Assembly (NCBI GenBank): GCA_013398955.1
Contig: VWPU01012130.1
Location: forward strand, 33,877 to 97,876
Length of the DNA stretch: 64,000 nucleotides
Source of the DNA: Callaeas wilsoni
Taxonomy: Eukaryota > Chordata > Aves > Passeriformes > Callaeidae
Direction: 5' to 3'
Position numbers and translations under genes: made by a program. Numbering within the stretch: the first letter of the stretch is position 1; each line of letters opens with the position of its first letter. Under the pieces are notes generated by a model. It searched no databases. It was not told the DNA's origin and worked only from the letters and a program-made list of their open reading frames with translations. Shown here piece after piece: positions 27,401 to 39,910 of this stretch.

Positions 27401-28779
27401 AGGTATAAACATTCCTTCATGAAAAGGTCCAGGGGAATGTACACTACCTCGATAAAAATCAAGACGATGAACAAAAGCATATTATATAACACAGCAGTTA
27501 TATAAAATTAGATTTTAATACAAGATGTGTCTTTAATGACATTGATCCTGGATGCGGTCAAATTTCCTGTTCCATTTATATTCCCTACAGTCATACCAAG
27601 CGGTGGCAGTGGGAAGGGAGGAAAGCGAGAAAGCTCGACAGGATATTCTTGTTTCTGTAATTGCAAAATGGAAGACCACTCCATCCGTACTCAGAATAAA
27701 CCTGCTGGAAGTTTCAGAGGAATAGTGTGACTCCAGCAGTTTCCCTCCCTGGCAGTAGGGCAGATAGAGGCAGGAGGAAAGCAGAGGTTGCTGGGGCTGG
27801 GCAATGGCACTAGATCCCATTTGCTACCAGGAATTCTTTATGGTCTAGCTGGGCAAACACTAGAGGCAACATTCTCAATGTGTTTACCTGTATAAAGGCC
27901 TTGTGCTGCAAAAACAAGAGATTTGTTGTATTCTTCCCGTAAATGAGCCTGTTGAGTGTGGAGGAATTAAGTTCTAAACTTAATTCTCCCCTCCCTCCCT
28001 GCTCCATGGTCTCCATTTTGTAAACTGATTTATTAAAAACCACCAAGATTTTCATTCCATTATCAAGTCAATTCACTTTCTCAGATCTGATAGTACTTCT
28101 AACAAAACCTTGGCCCATCTGGATTTTTAGATTGTAATGTGGCGTATTTAGAAGGAGAACAGTCTCTTGGGAAATGGGATCCACTACAAGATATGTCTCT
28201 AGATGTCTGTCAAAGGGGAGCCAGAAAACAACTCAAGGCTCATGTGGACTGGAAAGCTCAGACTGAAGCAAGGGGACTATGGTCGTGAACTGCCATACAA
28301 GCACAACTTTGTACGGTGAGATTGGGGTAAAATCCTACAGCAGGTTTGATGGGCCAGGAGAAGACCTCTCTTGCCTTGAGAAAATCCATGTGGTAATGGT
28401 GCTTGGCACTCCCCACGTAACCCTCCTCGAGTGGGCTGGCCTTGCATCCACCATGCCAGGACACCTGGCAGTCAAATAAGCTCTTGACAGCTGAGCCAAA
28501 TGCAAGGGCAATGTTGCAGACCTTCAGCTGATGGCCATATAGCTGCACCCAGTTAGACAGGTGTGCATACAGACAGACAGATGGCTGATCCTGAAACATT
28601 CACATGCACCCAGGAGATGACAGTGGAACAGCAGCTCTTAGGATATCATGTTGTAAAGCATATTCATGGTCCAAACCCCTGCAGAGCCCCATTAAAGCCA
28701 GAAGAATGACCAAGCTATCCATGTTGCCCCTATTTGCACAAAGAGGAAATGCCCGTTGCTAAAAACGTTTTAAAATGTC
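18465..28779. other. Long unique non-coding stretch
   Basis: Apart from the CpG-rich patch at 19215-19383, nothing is recognised in this 10-kb stretch. Open frames of 90-113 codons (for example 26706-27035 on + and 28258-28599 on minus) have no domain, and several are overlapped by frames on the other strand. Tiny local duplications occur, for example an 11-bp unit repeated at 21947-21968. Confidence 0.5.
19215..19383. promoter_or_regulatory. Small CpG-rich patch, possible cryptic promoter or exon
   Basis: By hand I count 12 CpGs in about 170 bases, including a cluster around CGGGCCGCCGCACCG (19336-19350). The kilobases on either side have almost none. The patch includes GAGCTC twice and a CACGTG-type E-box at 19381. 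In a methylated vertebrate genome, retained CpGs suggest an unmethylated regulatory element, a non-coding RNA start, or a recently inserted GC-rich sequence. It is shorter than a standard CpG island, and no family is recognised. Confidence 0.4.
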
Positions 28780-29348
28780 AGCATGGCCAGGAGGCCAAGA
28801 GAGGTGATTCTGCCCCTCTACTCCATTCTGGTGAGACTCTACCTGGAGTACTGCATCCAACTCTGAAGTCTTTAGCACAGGAGAGATATTGAGTCAAGCC
28901 CAGAGAGAGACCATAAAGATGACCAGAGGGCTGGAGTACCTCTCCTATGAAGAGAGGTGGGGCTGTTCAGCCTGGAGAAGAGAAGGCTCTGGGGAGACAT
29001 TGTTGCAGCCTTCCAGTACCTAAAGGGGGTCTACAAGAAACGTGGGGACAGACTTTTTAGTAGGCCTGTGGTGATAGGACAATGGGTAATGATTTTAAAC
29101 TAAAAGAGGGTGGATTCAGACTAGATATGGGGAAGAAATTCTCTTATGATGAGGGTGGTAAAACACTGGAACCCACAGATTTCCCAGAGAGGTGGTGGTT
29201 GCCCTGTCCCTGGAAACATTCAAGGTCAGGCTGGATGAGCCTCTGAGCAACATAATCTAGCTGAAATTGTCTCTGCTTATGGCAGGGGGTTTGGAACTAG
29301 ACAACCTTTAAAGGTCCCTTCCAACCCAAACTATTTGACAATTCTATA
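28780..29348 (+). mobile_element. CR1 LINE 3' fragment
   Basis: A 5'-truncated CR1 copy of about 570 bp lies in + orientation. It runs through GAGGTGATTCTGCCCCTCTA, ACCTGGAGTACTGCATCCA, GGCTGTTCAGCCTGGAGAAG, GGGGACAGACTTTTTAG, TTTTAAACTAAAAGAGGGT and GGAAACATTCAAGGTCAGGC to the 3' end AAAGGTCCCTTCCAACCCAA. The order is collinear with the CR1 3' end (non-reverse-transcriptase tail of ORF2 and 3' UTR). The terminal 8-mer repeat is degraded. Wording such as 'ctgagcaacataatctagctgaa' resembles the CR1-J group, which was active in the songbird lineage. It has no coding capacity. Confidence 0.93.
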
Positions 29349-30538
29349 AAAACATGCAGAACATTTCAGCCGGCATTAGCAAGGGCCACACACCAGGCAA
29401 GCACACAGAGGGACAGCTGTGATCAGAAGAACCTGGCCTGTTGGCCATGCTCTGCCCTTCCTGGCTCCCAGCAGGGGAGCTGGAGACCAAGCAGAGCGAA
29501 CACGCAGAACAAGAGACCCAAGCCTGACCTGGAAACCTGAGTGGCCCTTTCTCCTACTCCTGAAACCTCTGGGTTTGACTTTTCTGTCTCAAAAGAAGAA
29601 ATGTTACACTGACAGGAAAAATATTTACAGATGTCACTTTTTAAGATACTTCTTTCTTTCCCCTCTTGAGCTCCAGTCCAGTGATTCTCAATCTTTGCTA
29701 GTAAAGCAGCTACATTTTTATTTCCCTTTGCTCTCATGTTGTAGCACTGTCAGAAGGCAAAGAATGCGGTAGAGGCCTGGTGGGGTTGAGCAGCTGTCCC
29801 TGGAGGTCCTGCCTCAGCATCTCCCCTCACTCTCCAGCCTTTCTATTTCCCCTCAGGAGGTCTGACAGCTGCAACTGGGCCGTGGATGCTCCCAGCACTC
29901 AACAACTCAGTATCCTCACCCGTATCTGCTGTGGCACAAGCTTCATGCCTGTTAACCAGCTAGTGCTATAACTTTGGGCTTGTACTGGTGTCACTGGGGG
30001 AGCAGCTTTGTGCTTCTTTCTGGTAATCACATTGCTGACCACGCCATCACAGTTGCCTTGTAGGAATGGGGTCTTTACAGATTTATATCATGTTCTTCTG
30101 TTCTAAACACAACTTTGTTGACATTTCCACTCCTAGTGCAACATCAAGAGAATGAGGAACCTTCTGGTTTGTTGCAATGGGCAGTGCCCATGGGCTTCAC
30201 TGCCTTAGGGATGTGGTGAAGGTTTAAATACCTTCCTGCTAGAGGTTTCCTCTAGAAAGGAAATCAAAAAATCTTGCAGAGTACAGAACTCACTCCTGCT
30301 AGATTTCAGATTTTATGAAAGATTACCAGCCTCTGTCTCTATGTATGTAAAAATACAACCAAACAAAAACCAGGCCAAGTCCACTAGGAAAAAAAAGCAT
30401 TAAAAAGGACAAAAATATACGTACACTTTTTGATGCCCAAAAGAGTGAGTGTTCTTTTCGGGAGCACTAAATCCAAAAACAACAACAAAAAATGAGATTT
30501 AACCCTGGTTTCTTGATCAAAACAACCTTCTGTCATGA
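29349..30538. other. Unique non-coding DNA
   Basis: A 117-codon + frame (29419-29772) overlaps a 104-codon minus frame. Neither has a recognisable domain. No repeat is identified before the LTR target site. Confidence 0.45.
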
Positions 30539-31152
30539 AACAATGTGCTGGTTTGAAAGCAAAACCAGTGAGAAACTCCAAGTCAGAAGTACAATTTAAT
30601 AGGAAAAACTAAAATAAATGCAATAGGACAAAAAGAAACCACTGACAGAGTCAGGATACAACCTGCCACCCTGTCAGTCACGGTGTTGGTAGCAGTCCAA
30701 TAAAATGGTGGCTGCAGTCCTCCAGAGTTCTGTTGAAGATGGTTCTGCTGAAGCAATGATCCTGTAGAAAAGGTCTGGTCTTCACCTGACGGTCCAGTGG
30801 TAGCTCTTGTCCTCTGGGAATCCAGTAGGTAAGGGCTGACTCTGGTGCTCGAAATCTTAGCTTATATCCAGGATGGGATGCTTGGTTCCTCCCTCTGGGC
30901 AGAGCATCTCACAATGGGATGATGTAATTTTATCAGTCATGTGGTGAGACTAGATGGGCCATTAACAGGAGATATCCCCCTAGAGGGAGGATGGGTCATA
31001 GGAGAGATAAGGAACCCTGCCCCACCTGGTTTTGACAGCTGGCCTATTAACAGAAGACAGTCCAGAGAGAGGAGGCAAGGGACACAGCCCTCACCTGGTT
31101 TTAACAGCTCCTGAAGATGGTAATAGAATACACTGCAACCCAGGACAAACAA
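30539..31152 (-). mobile_element. Solo LTR of an ERVL-like endogenous retrovirus, with 5-bp target duplication
   Basis: The LTR proper spans 30544-31147 (604 bp), flanked by identical AACAA at 30539-30543 and 31148-31152. Read on the minus strand it opens TGTCCTGGGTTGCAG and closes AACCAGCACA, giving the TG...CA ends and the imperfect terminal inverted repeat TGT(C/G)CTGG expected of a retroviral LTR. A TATA-like GGATATAAG lies on the minus strand at 30861-30869, and an ATTAAA poly(A)-type signal at 30595-30600. Repeated blocks occupy the U3 part (31023-31109). No retroviral gene lies on either side, so it is a solo LTR left by LTR-LTR recombination. A 5-bp duplication fits ERVL-type (class III) integration. 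Its sequence resembles LTRs I associate with passerine genomes, a recollection rather than a search. Confidence 0.9.
31023..31110 (-). repeat. Direct repeats in the U3 part of the LTR
   Basis: CACCTGGTTTTGACAGCT at 31023-31040 recurs as CACCTGGTTTTAACAGCT at 31093-31110, about 70 bases apart. A related GGCC(T)ATTAACAG block occurs near 30957 and again near 31041. Such U3 repeats often carry enhancer sites in LTRs; that role is inference here. Confidence 0.75.
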
Positions 31153-34100
31153 ATAGTATCACTTTCCAGGTGTTTGTCAAGCAAGAGATAATGGTGATTA
31201 TGGGACATTTCTATAATCCATAAGTAAGAAAAATTCAAAAGACATTTGGTATACGATACATGAAGCAGTTGTAAAGCAATGCATCTGTGAAATCCATTAG
31301 GGCAAACATCTTACGAGGAATGCTCAAACACTGGGAACATGCAGAGGAAGTTCAGCAAGCTTTTAAGCTTTACAAACTTAGAATGTTTGCTGTGTAGAGT
31401 TATGGTGCATTGCAAAAAAAACAAAAAATATTCCTTCATGATATTTTTTCCTTGTTTTTCCTCATCATCTAAGTACACGAAAATGTTCCAAGAAGCAGGA
31501 TATTTCTTCTGCTCAGTTCAAAGTAGCAGAATATATATGCAAATTGAAGAGATTAAGCAAAGCAAGTCATAAACAATTCTGAACTCAATATGCACTTCAC
31601 GAAAATATGCTGTCTTACAGTTCTGTGTTCAAAAACTGTTGCTTGAGTTGGTTTCTGAAGTTCTTACTGTATTGAGGTAATATAATTCTGGCATCTCCTT
31701 CAGGAAAAAGGAAAAAGAAGGAAGAAAAACGACCAGGAGGCCTGGAGTATCTGTAAGCATCCACCATCTGTCAGCTGGTAACAAGCAGACTTTAAGATTT
31801 ACAGGCAATTAAATTAGAATTCTGTTTCTTTTTAAAGTATGGATGGTTCCAACTTGGAGTCCCTTCCTTCCTCTACCCCAAAGGAACCCTCACCTCCCTC
31901 CCTTGGCTGACTCTGTTATGGAAGTGCAGGCCAATGGCTGCCACTGTTTCTTTCCTGGCATGGACAAACAATAATCATTTTCATCAACGAAACAAAAATC
32001 TAGGACCATAATGGCATCACATATCGATCAAAACAAGCCAGATACTAAACAAACCTGAAGACTGGTAGGGAAATAAAGACAGGATCAAAGGCTACAGTTC
32101 TCACTTCAATTAGAATTTTTCCACTGTTTCCCGCTTGTGCCATTACTGCTCAACCAAATTACAGCACACCACTGCATTCCAGAGCTACTAAAGAAAATTC
32201 TACTATAGGAAACACATAGAATAAGATCAGATACTTCATTATTTTAGTTTTCCAGCAGCCGTGTCAGGTCACATTTAGATTTGTTCAGCTGAATTTCCTG
32301 CATCTGAGCTGTAAATTCTTGACATATTCAGCAGTTCCTTCATAATGACAACTCCCAGAAGAAATTATTCTTGCCTCGCCTTACCTTGCCTTGTTTTCGT
32401 TCTCTTCCTACAAAAGCTCTCCTCCTTCTCAAAGACTTTGGTGTGGTTTGGTCACCACGTTTTGTCACTTCAGGTTATGGAGGGTGGCTTTCCCCAAGTC
32501 CACCCTAAAAATCCACCTCAGCCCCTGTGCAGCCAGCCAGCAGGTGGGCCTGGAATGCAGCACAGCCTCAGCCTAGACCCAAGAACATCTATGTGATCAC
32601 TGGGTCTGATATCCCTTCCAGTGATACACAGAGTATGTCCAGGGTGAAATCAAATAAACTGGTATAATTGCAGGGGAAGCAAGTAGCAGTGGTTTTGGTT
32701 CCCTACACTGAATGTGTTAAAGGCTGAGAGTTTCAAGGAAAAGGATCATGCAAATTAAGGGATATTTTTTTCTGTAATGTGGGGCAATCAAAGAAAAGTT
32801 GAAATTACTATTCTAACACTAGCTTCACAGATCGCAATTCTGCCATTACTGAATAAATGTGCTGAAATGTAAGAGGAAAAAAAGACTTCTGTCAGGGAGC
32901 TCTGAAATGCTCTGATTATGAGGGAGTAGCAGAAGGTTCCCTGGAATTATCTAGTGATCATGTATCAGGCTGTTTCAATTCATACCTGAACTCATCCCTA
33001 CAGTGAGCACACAAAGAGAGGAGCCCCTGTCTCTCCTTCTCCAGATTTTTCCTATGGGTTGGATAGTGCTGATCATTCTCTTCCTCTGCTTACAGCAAAC
33101 ATGCTCAAATTCACCCACCAATGTAACTTCTGTTGTAAAACAGTGGTCACAGTTTGAAGGTGGCCCACACTGACCCTCTTAAGTTGCTGTACCAGTCACC
33201 ATCAAATATTCCTCATTTCAAAGCAACCACAGCTAATTATGTTGCTGGTTAATGTTATAAGTTATTGTACTACCTAGTCATGGTTAAAAACATGTTCATC
33301 TCGAAGATTTGGACTAACAAGTATTTTGGATGGTAAATTCCACGAGAATATGCTCCTAATTTTATTTATTTGGTGGCTTACATCAATCACTGTCTTTACA
33401 GTGAAGTCACTGCTGGGATGGTGGAGAGCAAATATTTAACAGTAGTCAATAACGCTGTGCAAAATGTAGGGAACAAACTGAGGATGGAACACCATATCCA
33501 ATTGAAGTGGCAGAGGAATGCAGTAGGCAGAATGTAATTACTTGTGTGAGAATTTTCCTAGGAAACTGAAGCAAACGCCTCCACTCCTTTGAAAAATGTG
33601 CTTTTTAGCATATAATGAGCTAAGTCTCTTTACTAGGTGAACATTGCATTGTTAGAATGCTGACAAAAAAGTGAAAAAGTAAGTACAACAGACTAAATGG
33701 TTCTTGAATGTTCATTAATTTTAATCTGATATAAGAAAAAAATTCCATAACTGCCTAAGAAAAGCAAAATGGAAATTAAGGGAAAGTATGGCTAGTTTTG
33801 AGCTTCACCCATCTAGCAGCCAGGGCCAGAGGCAGAAAGAATCAGGTGTATTTCAGACCCAGGAAATGCTAAACTTCATATAAATGCCTTTTTTTTTTTT
33901 TTTCCATAGGATTTAAGACCTGGAGGTAGACTTACATTTGGAAACTTTTCAAAATGGCTTGGCAATTTATTATCATTTTGATGACAGCTCTCAAGTCTTT
34001 TAAAAAGTAGCCTGGGATCTTTTGGATGCTCTTAAGTTCTCCAAGGAAGGTCTGAAGTGTATGCTCATTATTAGTAAGAACAAAAGTCTACATCCAGAAA

Positions 34101-35360
34101 ATGATCCAAAGGTGGGATGCAGGAATGAGTTTAGAAAAACAGCACCCAGCCTGGTGATGCTGGGCCCCTTCTGGGTACTGTGCAGGAGATGGCTGCAGGG
34201 AATCCACCTTGTGCACTGCTGAGAATGACTCCGAGCAGAGAGCTCTCCAGCAGCAAACAGGGAAACCCTGAGGACAGGCACAGATTTTTAACTCCACCCT
34301 CAAGGCACCATGTGCTGTACTCAGAGTTATTGGAAGGTGCCTTCTCCTCTTCAAGTCAAAGTCTCAGTCTGTAGGAAAACTGCCTAAATTACAACACGAG
34401 CAGAGGTGTCCAGCCATGCTCTGGAAAAATGACCTCAGGACAGTCTACAGTGGCCTAGTTGACATTTGCAGTTCCATGGGAAGTCTCTGACTGCGACTCA
34501 CTTTGGTCCTTCAAAACTGGGAGAAATCCTATTTCTTTGGCAAGCTCCCAAACCAGCCAGTAACAGACATGTGCCCTTCTGCCTGCTCAGACATCCTGTG
34601 CAACAGAAGGACAGATCCTCTCAGACAAAGTGAGCGCAAGTCGCAACTTAAACACTGTGCATAGAGGAAGAAAAGGGGTAGCTTTTCACATTACCCTTAA
34701 TCCCCTGGGCCCTGCAACCAGCATGGATGGAAAATCTGATTAGTTGAAGCATAGCACCATGCAGAGGAAGCAATATTCCCTTTCATCCAAAAGCTAAGTT
34801 GGGTGAGCAGGGTCTACATATGTGCTGTAGTCAAAGAGAGCAGATAGGGATACTTATCACTGCTTCAGTCACTGCTCTCGGTCATCAGCTTGTTATGAAG
34901 TCTGATTTTCCACAGATGATAAAAACGGGATATTCTGGTATCTCTGAGGGTTGAAGACAAACATTATACATTGAAACAGCTGCAGCAAGAACAGATGAGA
35001 CTGGGGAGAAAAACTTCAAATATAAAATTCAATTTAGTAACATACCATGTTTTAGGCCAGCTTCCCTTCACAATGTTCCACAAAACCAGTCTTAATAGAG
35101 ACATTTACAAGCATGGAGTATAGATTTGGAAGAAGTCAAGACTCCTTTTATTCCAGGAAATTGAAAGAAAATTTCCATGCAAATATACACACCCATGCAA
35201 TCACAAAATCTCCTCGAATGTAACTTTAAGAGACGCAGCAGCTTTGCTCGTTGGATCAGCCAGAACCACTTCAGCTTGATTGAAGAGAGGAAAAACAACA
35301 ACAGTAAAACCACTGAGTTCAACAATTTGGGCCAAGTCCTAAAAATAGAACTGCTTTCTT

Positions 35361-35420
35361 ATGGAAAGAAAAAAAAAATAGAAAAAACAATCCAAAACAA
35401 AACAAAACAAAAAAAAAACA
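35361..35420. repeat. A-rich low-complexity tract
   Basis: It consists of runs of A interrupted by single T, G and C, ending in several AAAAC units. No LINE or pseudogene body is seen attached to it. Confidence 0.8.
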
Positions 35421-36609
35421 CCCTCCAGAAGATCTGAACTGTTCTCAAAATTGTCTGAATTTGGTGCCAAGCACACAGGGGCAGCGTAATACTTAAGAAG
35501 CTGCCTGCGCCAGCTCTGAATCCCTCCAGTAACTAGAGACTGTATATCCAAGACTGGGAGGTGGCTGTGGAAAAAACCCCTGTTTTCTAATGGGCAAGCT
35601 GTCCAGCCATTTTAACCCTTGCTTGAATACTTATCTTGAGGCCTCGTGATTCACAGTGTTTCCTCAGCAGCCTGCTCCAGCTGCCAGTGCTTGCAGTCTG
35701 CATGGCACTGCAGTGGGACCAGTCTTGGTCATCCAAGCTCCAGCAGTGCCTGGGGTGAAACAGCAGCTTTGTTTCTTGTGAGGAAAGGGTTTGGCCCTGC
35801 TGGAGAGAATGGCAGCTCCAGCCTTTCCCACTGCCCAGACCAGGTGCCTTTGGTATTGTATGTCTGCAAGAAGAGGTCAGCCCCATGTTCCCACCAGCCT
35901 GTCCCTGCACAGGCTCACCCCCTCCATGACCACTGGGCAAAGAGCAACCCTACAGCTGCCTCCTAACAGGGAACAGGGCATCACTGGCAGAGAATGGATC
36001 TGCTTTTGCACCAAAAATCACTACTGGGAATGAGTTGCCTGAAATTATCATCTTGGAGCAAGTCCTTGCTGTGCTGTACAAACTCAGAAGTACCTGTGTA
36101 GTACTAGAAAGGCACGGGGGAATGTGCTGTTCCTTTCATGCAAAATAACTGAAGAGGAAAGGCATCTGTTTGCCTGCCTACACCTTTCAGAATGGGCAAA
36201 ACACAAAAAATAATGTTAAGAAAATAAGTAACAAAGCAGCTTACGTTTATCCCCTGTGAGACTCCATATTATCTTACTAAGAGCCAGGCAGAAACACAGC
36301 TCCTCATGATTTTGCTTTCATGCTTTGCCCAATCTCAAAATGTACAGTACTAAGAGAATGTATCCCCTTCAGGGACAGAATAAAGGAATAAACACTTTCT
36401 GCACATTTATACTGGCAAGAAATACAGGTCGTCTTTATTCACATACAAAGGCAGGATTCCGGATTTTCACAAATCACCTGAGAGCTTCATGCTAAAAATC
36501 CTGAAATGTCATTATCGACATCTGGCAAAGGAGTTCTCAAGGGTTATCAAACCTTTCTCTCCAGATTGATAGCCTAACAGCTGTTTGTCCAGAACACCTG
36601 AAGATGCTG

Positions 36610-36651
36610 CTTGAAAACACTCTGGGAGGGCAACTCCACCACCTCCCTCTG
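36610..36651 (-). mobile_element. Possible small antisense CR1 fragment
   Basis: CTTGAAAACACTCTGGGAGG followed by ACTCCACCACCTCCCT reads like the reverse complement of the CR1 3' block 'gaggtggtggagtcaccatccctggaggtgttcaag'. The exact run is about 16 bases. Flanks do not extend the match convincingly, so this may be a decayed fragment or chance. Confidence 0.4.
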
Positions 36652-37966
36652 AAATTCTCCTCAGACCCTGCTGTTCCCGTGAGTAATTTCACTGCTATTC
36701 CAAGGCAATCTCTGTATTACTGATTTTTACTTTTGCCTATAGTATAAAAAGTTATTTTTAAAAAGCATATAGAAGACTTTTAGTAGTAGAATTTAGCTAA
36801 TCTTCATCAGTTTAATTGTTGCGGAACAGGTTCCAGTGTAGCTCCATCGGTTTTCACATAAATTCCGGACCCAGTCCTTGCTTCAGTTTCCTGAAAACCT
36901 TAGGTAGAGTGGCAGGATAAGCTAGTTTCTTCCTTTCCACATTGCTGAAATTGGCATAAGGACCAAGAGAGGCCAGGACATCTAAGGAAGAAAGGTCACT
37001 TTTCATGGAAAAAGGGTTTTTAAGAAGCCAGGATCACAGCTGAATTTTCATATGCCAACTACAAGAAATATAATATGAGAGAAACAGAAGTGCTATTTTG
37101 GGCCACATAAGTATCATATTCTGAATAATCCTTTTATTAGCAGGCTGCCCTTTCCTGCCTCATCTTTCTTGCCAGCAGTTACAGACCTCAAGCTCATATA
37201 TTTCCATCAATGCTGTGAGAAGGGCATTTATCAACTTCCTGTCACTCAAAAAATATAGCTAAATCTGAAATTGAACTTACTAAGAAGCACATCACAAAGC
37301 ACAGAGCAGCAGCTCTCCAAGTTGTTTAAAAATGTGTTTTCAAGGAGAAGGTCAATATTTTTCATATGATATTTATCTTCTTTCTAAACGTCTGACCCAA
37401 ATAAGTAATCAAAGAGAATGAAAGCCTAAAGCAATCAGTTTAAGTTTCGTCATGTGATTCTGGCCTGGTGTGTAAGAAAACACTCTTTCAACTTAACAAG
37501 CAAAGTGTGCATAGGAAATATTATTCTAAGCATTTAATGGAGTTGCATAACTCTTGTGTGTTTGCTAAAGATAGTAGAAATAGTCAAGAAACATTTTTTC
37601 AATAAAAAATGCCCTTTTATTTAAAAAAAAACCCAAAAAGTTCCTTGTGCTTTTTACAGACATTTAGTATCAAAGTGCATCTAATAAACATTTATCAAGG
37701 CACTTTGGGTAACATGTTTAACAAAAATACTCATAGAGAATGGTTTCCTTTTAATATGATAAAATGGGAATTGAAATTTTTTTTGCGCAAAAATTTGCTT
37801 TCTGAACAGCTATCACTAATACTTTCACTTCAGAGTACAGTGTGGTTAAATTATTTATTTAAGAGTCTGAATCATTAGTGTATTTTCTCCCACCCTGTCT
37901 TTTTTTAAGTTTAACACTAAGTATAAGTTTTAAAGCTTTCATATGATTCGGACAATTACAGAAGCC

Positions 37967-38015
37967 CCTTGGAAGCGAAGCTATGCCTGTAGTAGGCATG
38001 GCTCCGATTCTGAGG
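37967..38015 (+). other. Strong 22-bp-stem hairpin, unknown function
   Basis: The left arm (37967-37988) starts CCTTGGAAGCG and ends AGCTATGCCT. The right arm (37994-38015) starts AGGCATGGCT and ends ATTCTGAGG. The loop is GTAGT. Twenty of 22 positions pair: 17 Watson-Crick and 3 G-U, with mismatches at pairs 11 and 14 from the loop. The three G-U pairs are wobble-compatible only if the + strand is transcribed; on the minus strand they become A-C mismatches. Two CpGs are retained in the arms despite the CpG-poor surroundings. It could be a small structured RNA or microRNA-like precursor (short for one), the core of a MITE-like element, or a chance inverted duplication. I recognise no family. 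Confidence 0.6.
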
Positions 38016-39910
38016 CCAACTGAGTGAGTCCAGGAGCATTTTTAATTACAGCACCACCCTATGCATTTATGATTGCTTAAGTGTACTTGACCCCACCAGT
38101 TGTCTAATCCTTCCTTTTAACTTCTCCACGGTCTATTAAACATCCCCATTTACAAGACTCTCTGCTGGAATCAAACCCTTGGTGGCTGCAATGTCTGCCT
38201 TTCCTGCTTACAGCATTCTGACAGCCCTTAACATGTTCCAGTCCAGATTTGACCTCTCAAGGGAACGTGTCTAAATTGAGTCGATCTCATTGACAAAGAT
38301 CAAACCACTACTTAAAATGTCTCGTGGCTGGATTTCCTTCCCAGCAGACCCACAACTCCAAGCTGAAGTAAACATGAAAGGCTGCATGCAGCTGCAAGCA
38401 GTATTAGGTAGGAGAACAGTGCAAGCCTCACATGATCTGAGCATCAAGTGTTCCTGTGGCAGCGGTACCGGGAGAAGGGAGGGGAAACGGGCAACAGGCT
38501 CCTGACCCTTGAGTAAATCCGTGCCTAGAAAGCAAGATGGGGATGCTTATCTGTGCACGGCAGGGATATTCGCTCACTGCACACTGCACATGCATAGTGA
38601 TGGTACAGTCAGCACTGGATAAATGACTTCTCTGAGTAGAAATGAAAGATTTTATGCTATTTCCCTTCTTTGTGATGTTCCTTGATTCATTTGTACTTAT
38701 GGCTCAGAACTTTTCACAAACACCATTTGGAAAACCAACTTTCCTAGAAGTCCAGGCAATCCAGCAGTACAACATACAGTATAGGTATTTTGCATGGAAA
38801 AAATAATTGCTGCTCTCAAGTACATGGAGTAATTTATGAATGCTGTCCTTAAGGTGATTACCAGCTGATATCAAACTAGAATAGAGAATACAATTCCCAT
38901 TGTTTTCCACTGACAAGTCACAATGTAGACAAAACCACTGTTTTTGCAGGAAGATGAAGAGGCTAAGCAAAGAGTTATAGCACCTTCAGTTTTAGCTGTG
39001 ATTTCATTATTTACTTTCAATCAGGCATTTCATTTTCATTTTAAGTTATATACTTTATAAACATGTATTCTAGCAAGGAGTGAGGAGAAAGCTCAATTTC
39101 TTTAAAAGGCTACTTTGCCATTAATATACTGGGGACCAGTCAGCAACTATGTTCCTGCAGGGCCCACAGAAACAGAACTGGTACAGAAGAAAAGGGGTTG
39201 AACTAATTCTTTCAATGCCAATGTAAAAGAAAGTCATGTTCTTGCCAGACAAGTTCTTTAGGTCAAGTGCAGCCAGAAGGTGCACTTTGAAAAAGATAAT
39301 GTATTTTCCAGATAATAATGTCCTTTGGAAAGAATTCCATGCTCCTAGAAATTAGTCTGTGAAGTTTATTTTCTGGCTATATGGGTGGAGGAACACAGAT
39401 CCAGGAAATGTGCTTACAATTCTCAGTGGATTTGAAAAGTTAATGCCTGTCTCACACAACTCTTTCAACTTTCCTTGATCCTCTCCTCAGCTTCCTATCA
39501 CTCATTTTCCCACAATGTCCTATAGTAACTCTGACCTCACTGAATGCAAATTTCTTTATCTATATGGTATTTGTGAAGAAATGCATTCAAAACCTTCTTC
39601 TAATGAGACCAAACACCCAGGAAAACAAAACCAGAGGGCTTGATAAGATCTCACTCTGTGATTGTGAGAGGTTGGGACAACGAAGAAAAAAGATACATCT
39701 TATTGTTCTGGTAATGAAAGGGAGAAATCAGTTAAATTGAAGGTCTCATAAAGCAACCCACACAGATTACTTCAGATTTTGCTCTTATAAAGCAAAAATG
39801 AAACAAAGAAATTAATAACATACCAACTATCCTGAGGTAAATAGGTGAATAATTGTTCTGTATTATATCTTAGCAGTGCAAAAACCACTATCTCATTTCA
39901 AAACTATGTA

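Larger units (their letters stand above)
31153..39910. other. Mostly unique non-coding DNA
   Basis: No gene is supported. There is an A-rich AAAAC-type low-complexity tract at 35361-35420. A moderately GC-rich block at about 35.64-35.96 kb has overlapping frames of 106 and 117 codons on opposite strands, with no domain. A possible antisense CR1 scrap (36610-36651) and a strong hairpin (37967-38015) are listed separately. Confidence 0.5.

Noticed and set aside
28258..28599. 113-codon minus-strand frame, cysteine/histidine-rich
   Set aside because: No ordered zinc-binding spacing, and a + strand frame overlaps it; not supported as an exon.
30000..31700. A full-length endogenous retrovirus
   Set aside because: Only one LTR is present, with matching target-site copies directly at its ends; there is no internal region or second LTR.
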